Source of the DNA: an uncultured Ectothiorhodospiraceae bacterium
GTDB lineage: Bacteria > Pseudomonadota > Gammaproteobacteria > Nitrococcales > Nitrococcaceae
Direction of reading: 5' to 3'
Length of the DNA stretch: 42,027 nucleotides
Assembly (NCBI GenBank): GCA_913055565.1
Contig: CAJXKP010000022.1
Span: forward strand, 1-42,027
Shown: one piece after another, positions 1-9,115 of the stretch
How the letters are laid out: each line of letters starts with the position of its first letter
Numbering within the stretch: the first letter of the stretch is position 1
The notes under the pieces: generated by a model
Seen by the model: only the letters and a program-made list of their open reading frames with translations
The model's database searches: none
Told to the model about the DNA's origin: nothing
Program-made: the position numbers and the translations under genes

Positions 1-792
1 CGGGGCGGGCGCTTCGAGCTCGCCGACGGCGGCACGCTGTTCCTGGATGAGATCGGCGAGATGCCGCCGGCCATGCAGGTTAAACTGCTACGGGTGCTTC
101 AGGACGGGGCGTTCGAGCGGGTCGGCGGGCAGTCACAGATCACGGCCGATATTCGCCTCATAACCGCTACCAATCGCGATATCGAGGCGATGGTGGAGGA
201 CGGGACGTTTCGGGAGGATCTGTACTACCGGATTAATGTCTGCCCGGTACGCGTGCCCGCTTTGCGCGATCGCTTGGCCGATATGGGCCTGCTCATGAGC
301 GAGATCCAGTCGCGGCTGGCCACCCTCGGGTATCCCACCATACGCATCTCACGCGCGGCGTACGACGTCATGCGCCACTGGGCCTGGCCGGGCAATGTAC
401 GCGAGCTCGTCAATCTGCTTGAGCGTTTGAGCGTGTTGTACCCGCATCAGTGGATCGAGACGAGCCATCTGCCGAGGGACTATCTTGAGCGCGCCGGCTA
501 CGAATTGCCGGCCTTGGAACCGGAGCCGAATCCGCTGGACGGCGAGGCGATGATCGGTGACAGCCCTAATACCGAGGCCGACGATCAATCTCCTGTGGTA
601 TTACCGGCCGAGGGTATTGATCTGCGCGATCATCTGGCGCAGATCGAGTGTGAATTCATTCGGCAGGCGCTGGATGAGGCGGAGGGCGTAACGGCGCGAG
701 CGGCGGAGACCTTGGGTCTGCGCCGCACGACGCTGGCCGAGAAGATGCGAAAGTACGGCATTGGCAAGGAGCAGACAGCGACGGGATCTTGA
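1..792 (+). CDS. fleQ: Flagellar master regulator FleQ/FlrA, 3' part (sigma-54 activator)
   Basis: The reading frame is open from base 1, so the 5' end lies outside the window. The visible part begins in the AAA+ domain at the Walker B segment ([13 protein letters not shown]), continues through the sensor region ([21 protein letters not shown]) and the lid motif WPGNVREL, and ends in a Fis-type helix-turn-helix ([19 protein letters not shown]). The ending [15 protein letters not shown] closely resembles Pseudomonas FleQ. FleQ drives sigma-54 transcription of the flagellar hierarchy and in Pseudomonas also binds c-di-GMP. The position directly before fleSR matches the Pseudomonas order. The N-terminal FleQ domain and Walker A are not visible, so c-di-GMP responsiveness cannot be judged here. 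Confidence 0.93.
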   Translation, partial: RGGRFELADGGTLFLDEIGEMPPAMQVKLLRVLQDGAFERVGGQSQITADIRLITATNRDIEAMVEDGTFREDLYYRINVCPVRVPALRDRLADMGLLMSEIQSRLATLGYPTIRISRAAYDVMRHWAWPGNVRELVNLLERLSVLYPHQWIETSHLPRDYLERAGYELPALEPEPNPLDGEAMIGDSPNTEADDQSPVVLPAEGIDLRDHLAQIECEFIRQALDEAEGVTARAAETLGLRRTTLAEKMRKYGIGKEQTATGS

Positions 793-847
793 CGCTCCGA
801 CGATACGTTGGTCTGTAAGATCCTGATTTAAATAGCTTTTAAACCTC

Positions 848-863
848 TGGTCCGGTTCTTGCT
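848..863 (+). promoter_or_regulatory. Sigma-54 (-24/-12) promoter of fleSR
   Basis: The sequence TGGTCCGGTTCTTGCT matches the sigma-54 consensus (TGGCACG-N4-TTGCW) at T, GG, C, G and the whole TTGCT, with the correct spacing between the GG and GC doublets. Transcription would start near base 874. An AT-rich stretch lies just upstream (about 826-845). FleQ-dependent sigma-54 control of fleSR is known in Pseudomonas. Confidence 0.85.
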
Positions 864-907
864 ACCTCATGGTCGTCATCGGTGTTATGACGGCCAGCGA
901 GAGCCCA

Positions 908-2125
908 ATGGATCAGTCCCGCCAACAACTCGCCGAAGCCTTCGAGCTGTTCAATTCAGCCTCCGAGGAGCTCACGCGCGCTTATCGCGACCTTGAACGT
1001 CAGGTCAATGAGCTCAGTGATCAGTTAGCCACCGCGCGCGATGAGCGACTGCGGGAGCTTGCGGCCAAGGAGGATGTTGCGGACCGGCTTGGGACGATCT
1101 TCGATCTAATGCCGGCGGCGCTGCTGGTGCTCGATGCATCGGACCGGGTGACCGAGGCCAATCCGGCGGCCTACACGTTGCTGGGCCATGATCTGGTCGG
1201 GCGGCCATGGCAGGAAGTGCTGGATAACGCCGGCGCTTACGCCGATGCCAGCGGCGATGAGCTGGTGCTGCCCGGCACCACCCGAGCCACCGTAGCCACC
1301 GCGTCGTTGAATCAAAGTGGTGGCCGCATTGTGCTTGTGCAGGACGTCTCCGAGACCCGTCGGCTCCAGGCTCGGCTCGAGCAGACTCACCGCCTCGCGG
1401 CCATGGGGGAGATGGTGGCGGGTGCCGCCCATCAACTCCGCACGCCGCTCGCCACGGCACTGCTGCAGGTATCTCGCCTAGCCGATGAGCATGCCGGGGC
1501 CGATGCGGCTCTGCGCGAGCTACGACGCCTCGATCAGCTCGTCCACGACATGCTGGTCTTCGCCCGCGGTGGCGATCTCGGCGCTGAGCCGGTGCGGCTG
1601 GAGGCCGTTATCGATGAGCTCCGGGGGCGGTTTAGCACTGCCTTCGTGGAGCGTGGCGGTCGCTTGGATCTCGCTGGCCCGGTGCCGTCGGTTACCGTCG
1701 AGGTCAATCGCGAGGCGCTCGTCAGCGCGCTCGGGAACCTAATCAATAATTGCCTTCACGCCGTTGATAACGGCCCGGTGCTGGAGCTGCGCCCTTGGGC
1801 GGACTCGGACGCTGTTCGCCTGGATCTGATTGATAACGGTCCGGGCATTCGGGCCGACGAGCACCATCGTATCTTCGAGCCGTTCTTCACGACCCGCGCC
1901 GACGGGACTGGGCTCGGGCTCGCGGTTACGGCGGAAGTGCTGAGCCAGCACGCCGGTGCCATCGAGAGCCTGCCCGCCGAGCCGAGCGCGGGCGCTCATT
2001 TTCGGGTGCAGCTGCCTGCTGTAGCCGCTGAACTCCCCGCACTTACGACAACGTCACCGCCGCATCCGAGCACGCGCGCGCCAAGCGGCATTGCGGATGA
2101 CGGCAACCAGGAGAAACTGCGATGA
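908..2125 (+). CDS. fleS: Flagellar sensor histidine kinase FleS/FlrB
   Basis: This soluble kinase has no membrane segment. In order it has an N-terminal coiled coil (about residues 1-60), a PAS domain (about 60-150), a HisKA domain with the phosphoacceptor His near residue 176 (AGAAHQLRTPLA) and a HATPase with N box (NLINNCLHAVDN), DNGPGI and GTGLGLA. FleS phosphorylates FleR to switch on middle flagellar genes. Upstream in-frame ATGs at 869 and 887 exist, but 869 lies before the predicted sigma-54 transcription start (about 874), and only 908 is preceded by a purine-rich GCGAGAG. I therefore choose 908, giving 405 residues. The C-terminus beyond the ATPase is a Pro/Thr-rich tail. It overlaps fleR by ATGA. 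Confidence 0.92.
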   Translation: MDQSRQQLAEAFELFNSASEELTRAYRDLERQVNELSDQLATARDERLRELAAKEDVADRLGTIFDLMPAALLVLDASDRVTEANPAAYTLLGHDLVGRPWQEVLDNAGAYADASGDELVLPGTTRATVATASLNQSGGRIVLVQDVSETRRLQARLEQTHRLAAMGEMVAGAAHQLRTPLATALLQVSRLADEHAGADAALRELRRLDQLVHDMLVFARGGDLGAEPVRLEAVIDELRGRFSTAFVERGGRLDLAGPVPSVTVEVNREALVSALGNLINNCLHAVDNGPVLELRPWADSDAVRLDLIDNGPGIRADEHHRIFEPFFTTRADGTGLGLAVTAEVLSQHAGAIESLPAEPSAGAHFRVQLPAVAAELPALTTTSPPHPSTRAPSGIADDGNQEKLR

Positions 2126-3531
2126 CCGCAAGCTCGATTCTGCTTGTCGAGGATGACTCCTCGTTGCGCGAGGCCCTTTCGGAGACGCTGGAGGCCGACG
2201 GCTACAGCGTGGCTAGAGCCGCTAGTGCCGATGCCGGCCAGTCGTTGATGAGCTCGCAGCGCCCCGAACTGGTTATTACCGATGTCTACATGGACGGCCG
2301 CGACGGCTTCGACCTGCTATCGCATGTCCGCGCCCGCTACCCGGCGATTCCGGTGGTGATGATAACGGCTTATGGCAGTATCGAGCGGGCGGTAGACGCC
2401 ATGCAGCGGGGGGCGGTCGACTACCTGGTCAAGCCGTTCGAGGCGGCATCGATTCGCGCCGTGGTGCAACGATACCTGCCCGCGCGCTCGGCATCGTCAC
2501 GCGATGCCAGTGCGTCGCCGGCCGTTGACGCGGCCGACGACCTGTGTTGCCACGATCGGGGAACCCGTGAGATTGCCGACATGATGGCCCGCATCGCCGC
2601 CACCGATACGACGGTACTGCTCACGGGCGAGTCCGGTACGGGTAAGGAGGTCTTTGCCCGCTATATGCACGATCACTCGGCGCGCGCCGCAGGCCCGTTT
2701 GTTGCCCTCAATTGCGCTGCTATTCCCGAGAACCTGCTTGAGGCGACCCTTTTCGGTTACAACCGAGGTGCTTTCACCGGTGCCCAAGAGGCCCACTCGG
2801 GCAAATTCGAGCAGGCGCAGGGCGGCACGCTACTACTCGATGAGGTCTCGGAGATGGACCCTGGCCTTCAGGCCAAGCTCTTGCGGGTGCTCCAGGAGCG
2901 GGAGGTCGAGCGGCTGGGCGGCAAGCGCCCCATTCCGCTGGACGTACGCGTGCTGGCGACCTCCAACCGCGATCTCAAACGGGCGGTCGCGAACGGGCAG
3001 TTCCGCGAGGATCTGTTCTACCGGCTTAATGTGGTACGCATCCATATACCGCCGCTGCGACGGCGGCCATCGGATATCCTGCCGCTTGCGCGGCAACTGC
3101 TCGCGAAGCATGCCAGTAACCAGAGGCCGCCCGCGCTGTCGCCCGATGCCGAGTGCCTGCTTACGGCGCGGGATTGGCCGGGCAACATTCGGGAACTCGA
3201 GAACGTGATTCAGCGCGCGCTCATTATGGGCTCGCCGAACCGCATCGAGGCCGCGGATCTGCGGTTCGAGCCCATTGGCGCGCCGGACGACGACGAACCG
3301 GAGCCGGATACACCTTTGATTGCCACCGATGAACCGGCTACGGCGGCGCCCGACGTCGGTGCGGATCTGGAGCAAGATCTGCGCCAGCGCGAGGTTGAGC
3401 TTATCCATCAGGCGCTGCGAGCGCGCAACGGCAACCGTCAGCAGGCCGCGGAGCAGCTGGGCATTAGCCCGCGTACGCTGCGCTATAAGCTCGCCAAGCT
3501 CCGGGATCGGGGCGTTAGTACGGAACGCTAG
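2122..3531 (+). CDS. fleR: Flagellar response regulator FleR/FlrC (NtrC type)
   Basis: The 469-residue protein has a receiver domain (residues 1-120; acidic pocket E10/D11/D12, phosphoacceptor D54, conserved K104), a sigma-54 AAA+ domain with Walker A GESGTGKE (169-176), the sigma-54 contact loop GAFTGA (216-221) and Walker B LLLDE (237-241), then a linker and a Fis-type HTH (about 425-465, QQAAEQLGISPRTLRYKL). All catalytic motifs are intact. It activates class III sigma-54 promoters, so it is a candidate activator of the fliK and fliL promoters found downstream. The start codon overlaps the fleS stop (ATGA), so the pair should be translationally coupled. Confidence 0.95.
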   Translation: MTASSILLVEDDSSLREALSETLEADGYSVARAASADAGQSLMSSQRPELVITDVYMDGRDGFDLLSHVRARYPAIPVVMITAYGSIERAVDAMQRGAVDYLVKPFEAASIRAVVQRYLPARSASSRDASASPAVDAADDLCCHDRGTREIADMMARIAATDTTVLLTGESGTGKEVFARYMHDHSARAAGPFVALNCAAIPENLLEATLFGYNRGAFTGAQEAHSGKFEQAQGGTLLLDEVSEMDPGLQAKLLRVLQEREVERLGGKRPIPLDVRVLATSNRDLKRAVANGQFREDLFYRLNVVRIHIPPLRRRPSDILPLARQLLAKHASNQRPPALSPDAECLLTARDWPGNIRELENVIQRALIMGSPNRIEAADLRFEPIGAPDDDEPEPDTPLIATDEPATAAPDVGADLEQDLRQREVELIHQALRARNGNRQQAAEQLGISPRTLRYKLAKLRDRGVSTER

Positions 3532-3586
3532 GCGGAGGCGGCTGTGCCTGGCCGCCGTACGAATCGATAAGCGAGAGGGTTATGCC

Positions 3587-3925
3587 ATGTCGACCGAGAT
3601 GCAGATCGACCAAGTCCTCGCTCAGATGCGCGCCCTATCCGCCCAGGCCGAGGGTCAGCTTGCTGATCCGGCGGCTACGGGCGCGAAAGAGGCCGAGCAG
3701 ACAACCGATTTCTCGCAGGTACTGCGGGAATCCATCGAGGCGGTAGATGACAGCCAAGCGCAGGCGGCGGCCGTGACCGAGGCGTTCCAGAAGGGTGACC
3801 CGTCGGTCAACGTTACCGAGCTGATGACCACATTGGAGAAGGCCAGTCTGTCGTTCGAGGCCATGAATGCGGCGCGTGATCGGCTCCTGAGCGCGTACCG
3901 CGAGATTATGAGTATGTCGGTTTAA
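3587..3925 (+). CDS. fliE: Flagellar hook-basal body protein FliE
   Basis: This 112-residue protein is the rod/MS-ring junction subunit and one of the first export substrates. The C-terminal half carries the conserved FliE pattern (VNVTELMTTLEKASLSFEA, then RDRLLSAYREIMSMSV). The start at 3587 is preceded by GAGAGGG about 8 bases upstream; the frame stays open further upstream but that part reads as a shadow of fleR. It lies 55 bases after fleR. I found no clear sigma-54 site in that gap, so fliE may be read from the fleS promoter or from one I cannot recognise. Confidence 0.93.
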   Translation: MSTEMQIDQVLAQMRALSAQAEGQLADPAATGAKEAEQTTDFSQVLRESIEAVDDSQAQAAAVTEAFQKGDPSVNVTELMTTLEKASLSFEAMNAARDRLLSAYREIMSMSV

Positions 3926-3955
3926 CCGGCCCAATCCGTCGGCAACGAGGCGAGC

Positions 3956-5602
3956 ATGGCCCTACTCAGCAGTGACCAGCTAGCCGCCCAATGGCGCGGC
4001 CTGAATAAGCTCGGTGCGGCCCGCCAGGCAGCGCTGATCGTCGGCCTAGCAGGCGCCATGGCCGTCGCGGTCAGTGCTGCCCTCTGGCTCCAGCAGCCCA
4101 ACTACCGCCTGCTCGCCGAGGCCGGTGCCGGCTCGGAAATGGCCGCCATGACCCAGGCGTTGGACCAGGCGGCCATCGATTACCGGATCAACCCCGGAGG
4201 CACGCGGCTAATGGTATCTGCCAGCGATCTCGCGCGGGCCCGCATGGAGCTGGCGAGCGCGGATCTGCCATCCGAGCCGGCCCAGGGCTACGAGTTGCTC
4301 GATAAGGATCGTGGCCTGGGTGTCAGCCGTGAGGCCGAGGCGGTCCGCCACCGACGCGCGCTCGAGGGCGAGCTCGCCCAGACCATTAGCTCGATCGATG
4401 GTGTCGACCAGGCCCGGGTGCATCTGGCGCTGCCCGACGCCAGCGCCTTCCTGCGCGACCAGCAGCAGCCCAGTGCCTCGGTCGCGGCGCAGCTCGGCTC
4501 GGCCGGAAGCGTGTCTGATAAGTACGTCGAGGGCATCGTTAATCTGGTCGCGAACTCCGTGCCGCAATTGGAGCCCGAGCATGTGAGCGTGGTGGATGAG
4601 GAGGGCACGCTGTTAAGCGATAACGGCGAGAACTCGGCGGTCGAGGATGTCGGGCGCTATCAGCAGTTGACGCGCCAGCTGGAGTCCGAGTACGTCGATC
4701 GTATCCGCGATATCCTGGCGCCGCTGGTCGGTTCGGATGGGGTGAGAGCGCAGGTTGACGCCAATATGGATTATACCCGCTCCGAGGTAACGAGCGAGGA
4801 GTATAGCCCCGACGATACAGCGCTACGCAGTGAGCAGATCGAGCGCGAAGGCGAGCAGGGCGACATCGCTCAGGGTGTGCCGGGTGCCTTGGCTAATCAG
4901 CCGCCGGGTGAGGCGCAGGCGCAACCTCCGGGCGAGGGTGGCAACCAAGAGGCTGGTGGTAACGGTGATAATGCGGGTACCAGTCGGGAGAATATAACCC
5001 GCAATTACGAGGTGGATCGGCGCCTAGAGCACTCCCAGCCCGTGCCCGGTGAGCTCCAGCGGCTGTCGGTCGCGGTTGTCGTTGATAACCCGGCCGCGGG
5101 GGGTGACGCCGGGGGTGAGGGCGGCAATGAGCAAGCCCCCCTCTCCGATGAGCAGCTCGAGCGGGCGCGCTCACTCGTGCGCCAAGCCGTTGGCTTTAAC
5201 GCCGAGCGCGGCGACACGCTGACGCTGACCGGCGAGGCCTTTAATCGCAACGAGCAGCCCATGGGCGAGCCGGCCGATACGCCTTTCTGGGAGGACCCCT
5301 CCCTGCGTAGTTGGGTTAGCGATCTGCTGGTGGGGCTCGGGCTCATCGCGCTGGTGCTGTTCGTGCTACGGCCCACGCTCAAGGGGCTGGCGGCGCGCGG
5401 CCAGTCGGACACGGAAGCGCTACCCAATGACAGCCAATCGGCGTCGACCATGCTGCCCGGATCGGCTGAGGCCGCGCCGGCCGCGATGGCGAACGAGAAA
5501 CCCTACGAACAGCGCCTGAGCGAGGCGCGTGGGCTTGCTCAGCAAGATCCGCAGCGAACCGCGCGCATTGCCCAGGAGTGGCTGGATGGAGGCAGCAGCT
5601 GA
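3956..5602 (+). CDS. fliF: Flagellar MS-ring protein FliF
   Basis: FliF (548 residues) builds the membrane MS ring that houses the export gate and carries the C ring. It has a first membrane segment at about 25-45, ring-building motif domains (YRLLAEAG..., GYELLDKDRGLGVSR, ARVHLALPDAS), an acidic Gly/Asn/Gln-rich insert (about 300-345, many PPGE and GGN tracts), a second membrane segment at about 452-471 and a 77-residue cytoplasmic tail. The tail ends in an ARIAQEWL motif expected to bind FliG. A GAGG Shine-Dalgarno sequence lies just before the ATG. The gene overlaps fliG. Confidence 0.95.
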   Translation: MALLSSDQLAAQWRGLNKLGAARQAALIVGLAGAMAVAVSAALWLQQPNYRLLAEAGAGSEMAAMTQALDQAAIDYRINPGGTRLMVSASDLARARMELASADLPSEPAQGYELLDKDRGLGVSREAEAVRHRRALEGELAQTISSIDGVDQARVHLALPDASAFLRDQQQPSASVAAQLGSAGSVSDKYVEGIVNLVANSVPQLEPEHVSVVDEEGTLLSDNGENSAVEDVGRYQQLTRQLESEYVDRIRDILAPLVGSDGVRAQVDANMDYTRSEVTSEEYSPDDTALRSEQIEREGEQGDIAQGVPGALANQPPGEAQAQPPGEGGNQEAGGNGDNAGTSRENITRNYEVDRRLEHSQPVPGELQRLSVAVVVDNPAAGGDAGGEGGNEQAPLSDEQLERARSLVRQAVGFNAERGDTLTLTGEAFNRNEQPMGEPADTPFWEDPSLRSWVSDLLVGLGLIALVLFVLRPTLKGLAARGQSDTEALPNDSQSASTMLPGSAEAAPAAMANEKPYEQRLSEARGLAQQDPQRTARIAQEWLDGGSS

Positions 5603-6608
5603 TATGGCGGGTGAGGATGAGGGCGCGGAGCAGACCGCGATCCTGCTGCTCGCCCTAGGCGAGACCCAGGCGGCGGCCGTTCTCAAGCAAATGGCGCCGC
5701 GCCAGGTCAAGCGCGTTAGCCGGGCGATGAGCTCGCTCGGCGGTGTGTCGCGGGAGCGGGCCCAGGAGGTGCTCGAGCGCTTCACCGGGCGCATGGCCGA
5801 GGACTCCGGCCTCGGCGGTGATCCGGAGCAGTACCTACGAGCCGTGTTGACCCAGGCCCTGGGCGATGACCAGGCGAAGGGGCTGTTGGACCGCGTGCTA
5901 AAGGGGCGCGGCACCAAGGGCCTAGAGGCGCTGGAGTGGATGGAGGCACGCGAGGTGGCTCGTCTGCTCGCCTCGGAACACCCGCAGGTAGTAGCCCTGG
6001 TCCTGTCGTATATCGATTCCGATCAGGGCGCTGAGGTTCTGGCCGAGCTGCCGGAAGGGCTGGCCGGCGATGTAACGGTGCGCTTGGCCTCCATCGATGA
6101 GATCGATCCGGATGCGTTGCAGCAGCTCGACGACATCCTCGAGCGCCAGCTCGCGAGCGGTAGGGCGGGCCAGGGAGCAACGCCCATGGACGGCGTCGAG
6201 CGGGCGGCGGGACTGCTTAACGCGCTCGATGCCGATCGCGGGCAGGCGGTTATGGAGCATCTCCGCAATACCGACAAGGATCTGTCGGACCGGGTCGAGG
6301 ATAAGATGTTCGTCTTCGAGGACCTGGGCAAGCTGGATGGGCGCAGCATGCAGCGCCTTCTGCGCGAGGTCGACAATGATCGCCTGATCATCGCGCTAAA
6401 GGGCGCCGATGCCCATATATCGGAGGCGGTATTCGGCAACATGTCGCGCCGCGCCGCCAACAACCTGCGCGATGAGCTCGACCTGGCGGGACCGGTGAGG
6501 CTGTCCGAGGTTGAGGCAGCGCAAAAGGAGATCCTGGCGACCACACGCCGGCTCGCCGAGTCGGATGAGATTACCCTAGGCGGCAGTGGCGGAGATGCCC
6601 TTGTCTAG
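5586..6608 (+). CDS. fliG: Flagellar motor switch protein FliG
   Basis: FliG couples the MS ring to the stators and sets rotation direction. The N-terminal FliF-binding part (GAEQTAILLLALGE), the middle domain (EHPQVVALVLSYI) and the C-terminal torque helix region (KMFVFEDLGKLDGRSMQRLL, then REVDNDRLIIALKGA) are all present. Two starts compete: 5586, with AGGAG seven bases upstream and overlapping fliF by 17 bases (340 residues), and 5604, with GGAGG eleven bases upstream and placed just after the fliF stop. The better-spaced ribosome site favours 5586. Length is normal for the family. Confidence 0.94.
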   Translation: MEAAADMAGEDEGAEQTAILLLALGETQAAAVLKQMAPRQVKRVSRAMSSLGGVSRERAQEVLERFTGRMAEDSGLGGDPEQYLRAVLTQALGDDQAKGLLDRVLKGRGTKGLEALEWMEAREVARLLASEHPQVVALVLSYIDSDQGAEVLAELPEGLAGDVTVRLASIDEIDPDALQQLDDILERQLASGRAGQGATPMDGVERAAGLLNALDADRGQAVMEHLRNTDKDLSDRVEDKMFVFEDLGKLDGRSMQRLLREVDNDRLIIALKGADAHISEAVFGNMSRRAANNLRDELDLAGPVRLSEVEAAQKEILATTRRLAESDEITLGGSGGDALV

Positions 6609-7233
6609 CGATTCCGATGCGTCATCCGAGCCAGACTACCGGGTATGGCGTGCGCCGCGCGTCGGCAACGCGGCCGCTGCCGAGGCCGACGCGCAGGCCA
6701 GCGCTGAGGCCCAGGCCCGCGAGCGTGGCTACGAGGCCGGTCTGGCGGAAGGGCGTGCCGCCGGGCAGGAGGAGATCAATGCCCGCATGGAGCGCTTGAC
6801 CGCGCTTCTACAGGCGCTGGAGCGGCCGCTCGATAGCGTTGAGGAGGATACGCAGCGGGTGCTGGCCGAGCTGGCTTGCTCGGTTGCCGGGCAGCTGGTG
6901 CGCCGCGAGATGAGTCGCGACCCCGATGCGATTGTGCCGGTGGTCCGCGAGGCCATGGAGACCCTGCAGGCCGAATCCGAGGCACCCGAGATCCGGCTGC
7001 ATCCCGAGGATGCGCCCCTGGTGCGCGAGGCGTTTCAGACGCAGTGTGATGAGGGAAACTGGCGCATCGTCGATGACCAGACGCTCAGCCGTGGCGATTG
7101 CTGGGTGCGTGCGGGGCATACGTCCATCGACGCGCGGCTGGAGAGTCGTATCCGGCGTGTGACCGATCATGTCCTGGGGGATGATGCGGATGCTCCGCCC
7201 AGTGGTGCCGCCTCCGGGGACGGCCCATCATGA
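6586..7233 (+). CDS. fliH: Flagellar export ATPase regulator FliH
   Basis: FliH dimers bind the FliI ATPase and tether it to the C ring through FliN. The protein (about 212-215 residues) has a disordered acidic N-terminus with the typical early aromatic motif (YRVWRAP), an Ala/Glu-rich coiled coil with GxxxG-like spacing (YEAGLAEGRAAGQEE) and a C-terminal FliH/YscL domain (residues about 85-200). The start is uncertain: GTG at 6586 or ATG at 6595, both inside the end of fliG. The stop overlaps the fliI start by four bases. Confidence 0.9.
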   Translation: MAEMPLSSDSDASSEPDYRVWRAPRVGNAAAAEADAQASAEAQARERGYEAGLAEGRAAGQEEINARMERLTALLQALERPLDSVEEDTQRVLAELACSVAGQLVRREMSRDPDAIVPVVREAMETLQAESEAPEIRLHPEDAPLVREAFQTQCDEGNWRIVDDQTLSRGDCWVRAGHTSIDARLESRIRRVTDHVLGDDADAPPSGAASGDGPS

Positions 7234-8597
7234 GCGCGCTGCTGCCCGAGCGCGCGCCCTGGAGCGAGCTCCTCAGCGGTTACGTCGAGCGAGCGCAAAC
7301 GCCGGTGCCGCCGCTGGTCGAGGGCGAGCTGGTGCGAGTCGTCGGGCTAACGCTGGAAGCGGTCGGGTTCCGAGCACCGCTCGGCGGACAGTGCTGCATC
7401 GCACGCCCCTACGATGAGGCCACGGTTGATGCCGAGGTGGTTGGAGCCGCCGATGACCGCCTATTCCTGATGCCGGTGTCCGGGTCCCAGGGCCTCATGG
7501 CGGGCTCCCGTGTGACGCCCGCGGGTCACGGCGACGGTGTCCCGGTGGGCTCAGGGCTGCTGGGGCGCGTCATCGATGCCCGCGGCGCCAGTCTGGACGG
7601 TAGTAGTCTGCCCGAGCCTGAAGGGCATGTCGGGCTGAGGGCCGAGCCACTGAATCCTTTAGGGCGTCCGTCCATTCGGGAGCCGCTCGATGTCGGTGTG
7701 CGCGCGATCAATGGCCTACTGACGGTGGCACGGGGCCAGCGCATGGGGTTGTTCGCCGGCAGCGGCGTGGGCAAGAGCGTGCTGCTGGGGATGATGACGC
7801 GCTTTACGGACGCGGATGTCACGGTGGTTGCGCTGGTGGGTGAGCGAGGCCGCGAGGTCAATGACTTCCTGGAGCGAACACTGGGCACGGCGGGGCGCGC
7901 GCGCGCCGTCGTGGTCACCGCGCCGGCGGATCAGCCGCCGCTGGCGCGGGTTCATTGTGCCCTGCGCGCGACGGCCATTGCGGAGTTCTTTCGTGATCGC
8001 GGTCAGCGCGTGCTATTGCTCATGGATTCGCTGACACGCTACGCCCAGGCAGAGCGCGAGATCGCCCTCGCAACGGGGGAACCGCCGGCGACCAAGGGCT
8101 ACACCCCCTCGGTATTCGCCCGCTTGCCGCAGCTGGTGGAGCGTGCTGGCGTCGGCCCTGAGGGTGGCTCCATAACGGCCTTCTACACGGTACTCACCGA
8201 GGGTGACGACCCCCAGGACCCGATAGCGGACGGCGCCCGCGCCATCCTTGACGGCCAGATCATCCTGTCGCGCGAGATCGCAGACCGCGGCCGGTTCCCG
8301 GCGATCGATCTTGAGGGGTCGGTTAGTCGCCTGATGAACGATGTCGTGGGCGCCGAGCAGATCGAGGCGGCACGGCGCTTTCGCCAGCTCTATAGTACCT
8401 ACAGTCAGCAGCGTGATCTGATTAATGTCGGCGCGTATCGGCGGGGTAGCGACGCCGAGGTGGACGCCGCCATCGAGCGTCGCCCGCATCTTGAGGCCTT
8501 CCTGCAGCAGGATCTCAACGAGTGCGTGTCGCTCGATGCCAGCGCCTCGGCGCTGCAGCAGCTCGTGCCATCGCAGGCCGGAGATAAGTCGGCATGA
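7230..8597 (+). CDS. fliI: Flagellum-specific export ATPase FliI
   Basis: FliI (455 residues) is the F1-beta-like ATPase of the flagellar type III export apparatus. It shows Walker A AGSGVGKS (176-183), the catalytic VGERGREV (203-210), Walker B VLLLMDSLTR (261-270) and the downstream GSITAFYTVLTEGDD segment. Residues 1-100 form the beta-barrel N-terminal domain. It overlaps both fliH and fliJ by ATGA, so the three export partners fliH-fliI-fliJ should be translated as a coupled set. Confidence 0.96.
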   Translation: MSALLPERAPWSELLSGYVERAQTPVPPLVEGELVRVVGLTLEAVGFRAPLGGQCCIARPYDEATVDAEVVGAADDRLFLMPVSGSQGLMAGSRVTPAGHGDGVPVGSGLLGRVIDARGASLDGSSLPEPEGHVGLRAEPLNPLGRPSIREPLDVGVRAINGLLTVARGQRMGLFAGSGVGKSVLLGMMTRFTDADVTVVALVGERGREVNDFLERTLGTAGRARAVVVTAPADQPPLARVHCALRATAIAEFFRDRGQRVLLLMDSLTRYAQAEREIALATGEPPATKGYTPSVFARLPQLVERAGVGPEGGSITAFYTVLTEGDDPQDPIADGARAILDGQIILSREIADRGRFPAIDLEGSVSRLMNDVVGAEQIEAARRFRQLYSTYSQQRDLINVGAYRRGSDAEVDAAIERRPHLEAFLQQDLNECVSLDASASALQQLVPSQAGDKSA

Positions 8598-9040
8598 GTC
8601 GCGCCGCGCGCCTGCAGCCCGCTGTATCCCAGCAGGAGCGCGCGGTCGCGGCGGCGGCGCGTGAGCTTCGCGAGGCATTGGAGACGCAGCAGGCCACCTA
8701 CACCCGCCTGGAGCAACTACAACGCTATCAGGCCGAGTATCAGGCGGATCTGCGCTCGCGCCAGGGGGCTGCCGACCTGCGACTGGATATCGTGCGCTGC
8801 TATCGTAGCCTTCTCGATCAGTTGGATGCCGCGATTACTCAGCAGCGGCAACGCCTGGCAACCGTGGATGACGATGTGACCAAGCGCCAGGAGGCTTGGC
8901 AGGCTGAGCGTGCCCGGCTGCAGGCCCTCCAGCAAACCCAGCAGCGCCTGCAGCAAGCCGAGTATAAACGCCGCGAACGTCTGGAGCAGCGTGAGCAGGA
9001 CGATCGCCCAAGGCGCCTCGGGAGCTGGCCACCGCGTTAG
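8594..9040 (+). CDS. fliJ: Flagellar export chaperone/stalk protein FliJ
   Basis: This 148-residue protein is almost entirely predicted coiled coil, rich in Gln, Arg, Ala and Leu (RLEQLQRYQAEYQADL; LQALQQTQQRLQQAEYKRRE), as expected for FliJ, the gamma-subunit-like stalk of the FliI hexamer. Sequence identity in this family is low, so position directly after fliI (ATGA overlap) and size carry much of the call. It is the last gene before the fliK promoter. Confidence 0.88.
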   Translation: MSRAARLQPAVSQQERAVAAAARELREALETQQATYTRLEQLQRYQAEYQADLRSRQGAADLRLDIVRCYRSLLDQLDAAITQQRQRLATVDDDVTKRQEAWQAERARLQALQQTQQRLQQAEYKRRERLEQREQDDRPRRLGSWPPR

Positions 9041-9072
9041 CCCAGCGCGGCGGTCACTGCGAGAGGGTATGT

Positions 9073-9088
9073 TGGCCTTCATCTTGCA
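9073..9088 (+). promoter_or_regulatory. Sigma-54 (-24/-12) promoter of fliK
   Basis: TGGCCTTCATCTTGCA has both consensus blocks (TGGC and TTGCA) at exact sigma-54 spacing, in the 75-base gap between fliJ and fliK. Transcription would start near 9099, leaving a leader of about 17 bases before the ATG at 9116. Confidence 0.82.
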
Positions 9089-9115
9089 TAGAGACAGGCA
9101 AAGATGGAGGGCATC

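Noticed and set aside
3532-3586. Sigma-54 promoter before fliE
   Set aside because: Expected from the Pseudomonas layout, but no GG-N10-GC arrangement with TTGC is present in the gap.
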